Positions 61,827-64,000 of a stretch of DNA of 64,000 bases are shown in pieces. The first letter of the stretch is position 1; each line of letters starts with the position of its first letter. The translations under genes were made by a program, and so were the position numbers. The stretch is from JAJDAH01 sp964487605. Its GTDB lineage: Bacteria; Myxococcota_A; Polyangia; Polyangiales; Polyangiaceae. The DNA lies in contig CAZARU010000007.1 in NCBI GenBank assembly GCA_964487605.1, forward strand, positions 53,261-117,260, written 5' to 3'. The notes below the pieces were generated by a model. The model saw only the letters and a list, made by a program, of their open reading frames with translations, was not told where the DNA came from and did not search any database.

Positions 61827-62384
61827 TCAGTCGTTTCTGCGGACGATCCAGTACCCCTTCGGCGTGTCGATGGGCTGGTCGTGGACTGCTCCGGCCTTCA
61901 GCGAGAAGAGGACTCGTTCGAGCGCGGGCTCGAGCACCCCGCGCGGAACGTGGCCCTGATCCCCGCGGGAGCCCGGATCCCCCTTCTTCACCGCCTCGTC
62001 GAAGTCCTTCATGGCGTTCTCCGCGAGCGACTTCGCCAGCTCCAGCGCCTCCGCCTTGGTCCTGGCGTTCTTGGGAGCCCGCTCCGCGCCTCGATAAGTG
62101 ACGAGGACGACGCCGAACCCCACGCGCTTGGGCGCGCTCGCCGGAAGCTCGCCCGTTCCGGCGTCCGGCTCCTCCGCCGGCGTCTCGGCGCCGTCCGTGC
62201 CCGCGTCGGCGGCCCCTGGCTTCGGTCGGCCGCCGTCCGCGGCCGATCCGGCCTCCGTGGTGCCGCCTTCGGCCGGCTCTTCGGGAGCCGCCGACTTCGC
62301 CGCCGCGCCTTCGCGACGCAAGACCACCAGGGCGATGGCCGCCGCGAGGACCAGGCCGAATATCACCGTCGTGGCACGCTGCAT
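61827..62384 (-). CDS. Membrane-anchored parvulin-type peptidyl-prolyl isomerase
   Basis: A 185-residue protein: one N-terminal transmembrane helix (VIFGLVLAAAIALVVL), an acidic Ala/Glu/Gly linker, then a compact PpiC-like domain from about residue 92. The end VLFSLKAGAVHDQPIDTPKGYWIVRR is the classic parvulin C-terminus, and the start VVLVTYRGAERAPKNARTKAEA is its first strand. It would catalyse cis-trans isomerisation of prolyl bonds in the periplasm. It stands 136 bases upstream of the giant TPR pair and is divergent from the zinc-ribbon gene. Confidence 0.83.
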   Translation of the reverse strand: MQRATTVIFGLVLAAAIALVVLRREGAAAKSAAPEEPAEGGTTEAGSAADGGRPKPGAADAGTDGAETPAEEPDAGTGELPASAPKRVGFGVVLVTYRGAERAPKNARTKAEALELAKSLAENAMKDFDEAVKKGDPGSRGDQGHVPRGVLEPALERVLFSLKAGAVHDQPIDTPKGYWIVRRND

Positions 62385-62485
62385 GGCCCGCTGGCGCCTA
62401 GCACGATACGCGGGCCGCGATGGCGGAGAATCGTCGAATCCGCGACAGCGCGCGGCTTCTCCTGCTAAACAAGCACGAAGGGATC

Positions 62486-64000
62486 GTGTTCAAGGTCGAG
62501 TGCCCGGGCTGCAAGGCCCCGTACCAGGTTGACGAGCGCCGCGTACCAGCGACCGGCCTCAAGATGCGGTGCCCGAAGTGCGGCACGAGCTTCCAGGTCG
62601 ATCCTCCCGCGAAGGATCCGACGACGACCGGTCCGAGCCCCGTGCTGGGCGGTGCCTTCACGATGGAAGTGAAGAAGCCGCCCCCGCTTCCGAAGCGCAG
62701 CGCGAAGGCGACCGTGCTCGGTGTCGCTGCGCCCACGGGCCTCGCGCGTCCCTCACCCGGCGCGGCGCCGCCGGTGGCCGACGGCTCCGACCCGTACGGC
62801 GAACTCGATCTCCCCACGGTCGGCGCTCCGAGGGGTCCGACACCCCCGCGCCCGTCCGTCGAGAACGACCCGCCGGTGAGCTCGGCAGGCCTACCGGCGC
62901 TGCCCAACGATCCGCCTCCCATCGCGGACTTCGGGGGGCCCATCGGCGCGTCGGCGAGCTTCGGCGAGATCGATCTGCCCGCGGTCGGCGGGCAGTCCCT
63001 CCCATCGCTCGGCCGTGTCGGTGAGTCCCGCACCGCGCCGATCGAGGTGGACCTACCGGCCGTGGGCGGGCGCGCGGACTGGGCTGCCGCAGGCGAAGGG
63101 CGCGCTGGCGGTGGCGTCGACCTCCCGTCGATCGGGGGATCGGGCGCCGCGTCGCGCGGCGCGGAGGCGGATCTGCCGTCGCTGGGCGGAGCGACGGACC
63201 TCCCGTCGTTCGGAAGCGCCGAGCTGCCATCGCTCGGCGGCGCGTCCGGGCTCCCCGCGCCCCGTGGCGGCGGTGGCTTCGGCGAGATCGACCTACCGCT
63301 CGCGGCGGGCGACCTCCCGTCCCCGGGTGGAGCAGGGCTGCCGTCGGTGGGCGGCTCAGGTCTTCCGGCCCTCGGCGGCAGCGGGCTCCCCTCCGTGGGT
63401 GGTGCTGGGCTCCCGACGGTCGGCGGCGCGTCGCTGCCGGCGCCAGCCGCGGGTCTGCCCACCTCCGCGGGGGCGCTGCCGGCCGTCGCAGGGTCGTTGC
63501 CGGTCCCGGCCGCCGGTCTCCCCTCGGGCAGCGGATCGCTCCCGGCAGCGCCGCCCGGATTCTCGAGCACACCTCCGCGCTCGCCGAGCGGTGAGTTCGG
63601 CTCCGCCCCGGATCCGTTCGGCGCGCCGCCGGACTTCGGCGGCGGCGATCCGTTCGGGGCGCCGCCGCCTCCTTCGGACTTCGGCGCGCCACCGGTCAGC
63701 AGCCCCTTCGGCGGCGGTGAGTCCCAGGGTGACGCAGCCGCCGACGCGATGTTCGGCGCGTCCCAGGAGGACGCCTCTGGGGGTCCCGACTCCGGTCGGG
63801 CGCTGACGCGGCAGGCGGGCGGTGGGACGAGCTTCGGCGAGGTGGATCTCGGCGGCGATGACGCGCCGAAGATCTCGTCCGGGGAAGACGACATGGAGTT
63901 CGGCGCGATCCCCCAGGAGGATCAGCCCGCCGCCGGTGCGCCCGCCGCGACGGCGCCCGTCGGCGCCCCGCCGCCCGTTCACGTCCCCATCGGCGCTCAG
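62486..64000 (+). CDS. MJ0042-type zinc-ribbon protein with DLP-rich repeat tract (3' end outside the window)
   Basis: The frame starts at GTG 62486 (AAGGG six bases upstream) and runs to the window end with 505 codons and no stop. The first 40 residues are a zinc ribbon with Cys6-x-x-Cys9 and Cys29-x-x-Cys32 (VECPGCKAPYQVDE, MRCPKCGTSFQV). Residues 105-350 are repeats of the type (A/G)DLP(A/S)xGG with GEIDLP and GLPSVGG. A Phe/Gly/Pro-rich stretch (FGAPPDFGGGDPF) and SFGEVDLGGDDA follow. Such zinc-ribbon plus low-complexity proteins include AgmX/GltJ of the myxobacterial gliding machinery, but that link is inferred, and the C-terminal domain is not visible. Confidence 0.78.
   Translation, partial: MFKVECPGCKAPYQVDERRVPATGLKMRCPKCGTSFQVDPPAKDPTTTGPSPVLGGAFTMEVKKPPPLPKRSAKATVLGVAAPTGLARPSPGAAPPVADGSDPYGELDLPTVGAPRGPTPPRPSVENDPPVSSAGLPALPNDPPPIADFGGPIGASASFGEIDLPAVGGQSLPSLGRVGESRTAPIEVDLPAVGGRADWAAAGEGRAGGGVDLPSIGGSGAASRGAEADLPSLGGATDLPSFGSAELPSLGGASGLPAPRGGGGFGEIDLPLAAGDLPSPGGAGLPSVGGSGLPALGGSGLPSVGGAGLPTVGGASLPAPAAGLPTSAGALPAVAGSLPVPAAGLPSGSGSLPAAPPGFSSTPPRSPSGEFGSAPDPFGAPPDFGGGDPFGAPPPPSDFGAPPVSSPFGGGESQGDAAADAMFGASQEDASGGPDSGRALTRQAGGGTSFGEVDLGGDDAPKISSGEDDMEFGAIPQEDQPAAGAPAATAPVGAPPPVHVPIGAQ
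62798..63535 (+). repeat. Degenerate DLP/GLP repeat tract inside the zinc-ribbon gene
   Basis: Roughly twenty imperfect units of about 10 codons, such as GEIDLPAVGG, VDLPSIGG, GLPSVGG and GLPALGG. The acidic, aspartate-bearing units come first; later units lose the Asp and become plain Gly-Leu-Pro. The tract may vary in length between strains. Confidence 0.7.

Noticed and set aside
62398..63894. Minus-strand frame of 498 codons opposite the zinc-ribbon gene
   Set aside because: The plus strand has a clear zinc ribbon with paired CxxC motifs, while the minus frame is Pro/Gly/Ser-rich antisense sequence.

Overview
This is chromosomal DNA of very high GC content, almost certainly from a myxobacterium (phylum Myxococcota). 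The evidence is a MYXO-CTERM tail (21360-21746), a DUF2378 / TIGR02265 gene (18359-18931), two eukaryote-like Ser/Thr kinases, several lipoproteins with Gly/Ala/Ser-rich linkers after the lipobox, and GTG starts overlapping the preceding stop codon (GTGA) almost everywhere. The exact genus cannot be told from the sequence.

Region 1 (1-1254): the end of an unidentified beta-rich protein, overlapping a small stand-alone B12-binding protein of the methylmalonyl-CoA mutase type, then about 300 bases of mostly empty DNA.

Region 2 (1255-18301): a compact division and cell-wall (dcw) cluster: mraZ-rsmH-ftsL-ftsI-murE-murF-mraY-murD-ftsW-murG-murC-ftsQ-ftsA-ftsZ. A sigma70-like promoter is followed by three 10-bp direct repeats that match MraZ-binding boxes, and the cluster ends in a strong hairpin after ftsZ. 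murB and ddl are absent. FtsI carries a C-terminal PASTA domain and a KTA in place of KTG.

Region 3 (18359-28752): accessory genes, mostly exported. They are a DUF2378 protein, a zincin-like lipoprotein, a PHB-depolymerase-type esterase lipoprotein, a Cys-rich MYXO-CTERM protein, an NtrC-type regulator with a degenerate receiver, and a three-gene minus-strand operon (trypsin-like protease, lipoprotein, small barrel-like protein). The protease gene starts at an 8-bp tandem repeat whose copy number puts the best start codon out of frame: a candidate phase-variation switch, or an assembly error.

Region 4 (28753-49782): a nucleotidyltransferase-like gene lacking its catalytic core; two PHM-like copper monooxygenase lipoproteins with every copper ligand present, on either side of a saccharopine-dehydrogenase-like gene; a PLP lyase; a large membrane glycosyltransferase; MoaB; a DUF4013 protein; gamma-glutamyltransferase; an operon of DUF971, glycosyltransferase and alpha/alpha-toroid lipoprotein; rpsU behind a leader with mutually exclusive hairpins; an Asp-box protein; a Ser/Thr kinase; a VWA lipoprotein; a thioesterase; and a TPR-type protein.

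Region 5 (49823-64000): a second Ser/Thr kinase, two giant coupled TPR proteins (1822 and 1571 aa), a membrane-anchored parvulin, and, divergently, the start of an MJ0042 zinc-ribbon protein with a long DLP-rich repeat tract that runs off the window. Large TPR proteins beside a zinc-ribbon protein recall the myxobacterial gliding (Glt/Agm) loci; this is inference only. No rRNA, tRNA, CRISPR array, IS element or phage gene was seen.
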